This document shows positions 44,550-45,924 of a stretch of DNA of 45,924 bases, piece after piece (position 1 is the stretch's first letter; every line of letters begins with the position of its first letter). The notes beneath the pieces were generated by a model. That model did no database searches, was not told the DNA's origin, and was given only the letters and a program-made list of their open reading frames with translations. The DNA lies in the NCBI GenBank assembly GCA_035293765.1, contig DATGMF010000049.1:1-45924 (forward strand), given 5' to 3'. The DNA is from DASRHT01 sp035293765. GTDB taxonomy: Bacteria > Chloroflexota > Ktedonobacteria > Ktedonobacterales > Ktedonobacteraceae. The position numbers and the translations under genes are program-made.

Positions 44550-44702
44550 CGTTTCCGCCTGCAAACGGCTCAGGATGTCCGTTTCGGCATATCTTTTCGA
44601 ATCGTTATTATCCATCTGGTCTTGCCCTATATACGTCTGGGTCCGAGATGATGAAGCCAGAAATAAGCATGAGATTTTGTCAGTTAGGGAGTAGATAGAC
44701 AT

Positions 44703-45924
44703 ATGTTAGATACAGGCTTGAGAGGTTCTCTTCTTTCGTTCCAACAAATGCGGCTATGGTCATTATCACAAAAACGCCCAATCCATAATCCTCAATGCTC
44801 CTTTCTATTAGAAGGATCACTGAATATAGAGCTCTTCGAGCAAGCAATCGTACAGGTAATGCAACGGCATGAAATTCTACATACGTTATTTTATCAGGCT
44901 CCAGGCATGGAAATTCCTGTTCAGGTTGTCTCGGAAAATGTAAAGGTATCCTATCAAATAATCTCTTTAATGCATTTAGATGAAGCTGCAAAAGCTGTAC
45001 AGCTGGACGAGCACTTTGCACGGTTGCAAGAACTATCATACGACCTGGAGCAGGGACCACTGTGGCGGGTCTGGCTGCTGCGGCTGACCCCTCAACGACA
45101 TGTGGTGCTGTTGGGCTGCAGCGGGCTCTGTGCTGACGCGGCGAGCTTGCCGCTGCTGCTGCAGGCGTGGAGGCAGGCGTACAGCGGCGTGCCCTGGCAG
45201 GAGGAGGAGCCGTTGCAGTACGCCGACGTGGCGCAGTGGCGGCTGGAACTGGCGGAGGATGCGCAGCTGCAAGAGGGACGCCACTATTGGCAAGCGCTGC
45301 CGCTGGAGGAGTTTGCCCGCCAGCCGTTGCCCTATCAGCGCTCCGGCTCGTGGTCGCCTGCCTCCCCAGATGGGCAGGAGGAGCGTCGTGAGCACTACTA
45401 TGAGCTGGAACTCGACCTGGAGCAGGCCCGAGTGCTGGAGCAGTGCAGCCAGCAGCAGCAGGTCTGGCGGGAAACAGTGCTGCTGGCTGGCTGGCTGGCG
45501 CTGTGGTGGCGGCTCACGCAACAGGACCAGCTGCGTCTGGGGGTGCAGGCGGATGGCCGGCCCTATGAGGAGTTGGGCGGCGTGCTGGGACCATGCAGCG
45601 AGCTCTTGCCGCTACAGATCGAACTGGTGGCGGGACTGAGCTGGCAGCATCTGCTGCAACGAGTGCAGCGCGTGCTGCAAGAGGGACGAGAGCACCAGCT
45701 GGCCTTTGCAGGCACACCCGGCGAGCAGCAGGCTCTGGCGGTGAGCTTTCGTTACCTGAACTGGCCGCAGCAGTCATGGGCACCAGGGGTGCACAGTCGG
45801 CTGCTGCGGCTGTCCAACTGGCCGGAGGCAGTGGCGTTGAGCCTGCTCGTGCTGGACCTGGGAGAGACCGTGCGGTTGCACCTGCGAAGCGGTAGGCTGG
45901 CCGGGAGCGACCTGGCGCGGCTGG
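44703..45924 (+). CDS. NRPS subunit start, degenerate condensation-like domain (partial)
   Basis: Translation from ATG 44703 gives MLDTGLRGSLLSFQQMRLWS, then IVQVMQRHEILHTLFYQAPG and YDLEQGPLWRVWLLRLTPQR. This is a C-domain N-lobe (FQQxRLW, RHExLrT, fDLeqGPLwR). The catalytic HHxxxDG is replaced by CSGLCADA, so the His pair is absent although Asp remains. PLQYADVAQWRLEL and RHYWQAL follow as in C domains. The gene continues past 45924. It may be an inactive C domain or a recruitment (interface-type) domain. From about 45040 on, base composition jumps to GC-rich with CTG/CAG/GAG codons, unlike the first 110 codons. Confidence 0.8.
   Translation, partial: MLDTGLRGSLLSFQQMRLWSLSQKRPIHNPQCSFLLEGSLNIELFEQAIVQVMQRHEILHTLFYQAPGMEIPVQVVSENVKVSYQIISLMHLDEAAKAVQLDEHFARLQELSYDLEQGPLWRVWLLRLTPQRHVVLLGCSGLCADAASLPLLLQAWRQAYSGVPWQEEEPLQYADVAQWRLELAEDAQLQEGRHYWQALPLEEFARQPLPYQRSGSWSPASPDGQEERREHYYELELDLEQARVLEQCSQQQQVWRETVLLAGWLALWWRLTQQDQLRLGVQADGRPYEELGGVLGPCSELLPLQIELVAGLSWQHLLQRVQRVLQEGREHQLAFAGTPGEQQALAVSFRYLNWPQQSWAPGVHSRLLRLSNWPEAVALSLLVLDLGETVRLHLRSGRLAGSDLARL

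Noticed and set aside
45100..45895. Several overlapping open frames in the last 800 bp
   Set aside because: They arise from the high GC content; only the frame continuing from ATG 44703 shows condensation-domain sequence.
1..45924. CRISPR arrays, rRNA and tRNA genes
   Set aside because: No regularly spaced direct repeats and no rRNA- or tRNA-like sequences were recognised by eye.

Overview
The window looks like part of a chromosome of a spore-forming, filamentous Chloroflexota bacterium of the Ktedonobacteria type. This is inferred from the mix of IS families, the moderate and patchy GC content, and a large PKS/NRPS system; no rRNA or tRNA is present to confirm it.

Layout. Positions 1-7019 are a graveyard of insertion sequences: an ISKra4-like fragment, two IS21-family elements joined tail to tail inside istB, a 5'-truncated DDE transposase, an IS3-family element with a broken orfA frame, a DUF5372-like gene and an ISL3 transposase tail. 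Next come a signal-peptidase-like fragment, an ABC exporter (7405-9291), an 85-bp MITE-like element, a transposase fragment and two small unknown genes on the minus strand. A biosynthetic region starts near 10.8 kb. It holds two LuxR-type regulators with degenerate receiver domains, a second ABC exporter behind a long leader, a SyrP/TauD-like oxygenase, two fold-type II PLP enzymes (SbnA-like and cysteate-synthase-like), a NusG paralog, a PanP-like PLP decarboxylase, a convergent MacB/FtsX-type ABC system with a divergent two-component system, and a 14.85-kb megasynthase gene. A cytochrome P450 gene and the start of a second NRPS gene follow, and the latter runs off the window.

How it may work together. 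The megasynthase reads FAAL-ACP-KS-AT-ACP-aminotransferase-C-A(Ser)-PCP-C-A(Asp-like)-PCP-C. This is the logic of iturin/mycosubtilin initiation: a fatty acid is activated as an adenylate, extended by one ketide, aminated at the beta-carbon and coupled to amino acids. The predicted product is a lipopeptide beginning beta-amino-fatty-acyl-Ser-Asp(or analogue), with further residues added by the next subunit. The oxygenase, the P450 and the two phosphoserine-type PLP synthases probably supply or modify building blocks. The two exporters and the FtsX system with its sensor kinase are candidates for export and self-protection.

The most interesting regulatory observation is that a specialised NusG paralog sits among genes with long untranslated leaders. 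The leaders of the second exporter and of the megasynthase share the 13-mer AGTGGCGGAGCTT directly beside a small hairpin. In the exporter leader this is followed by an intrinsic-terminator-like hairpin and an alternative pairing that would disrupt it. Together these suggest processive antitermination of a long biosynthetic locus, similar in concept to RfaH/ops or LoaP/dfn.
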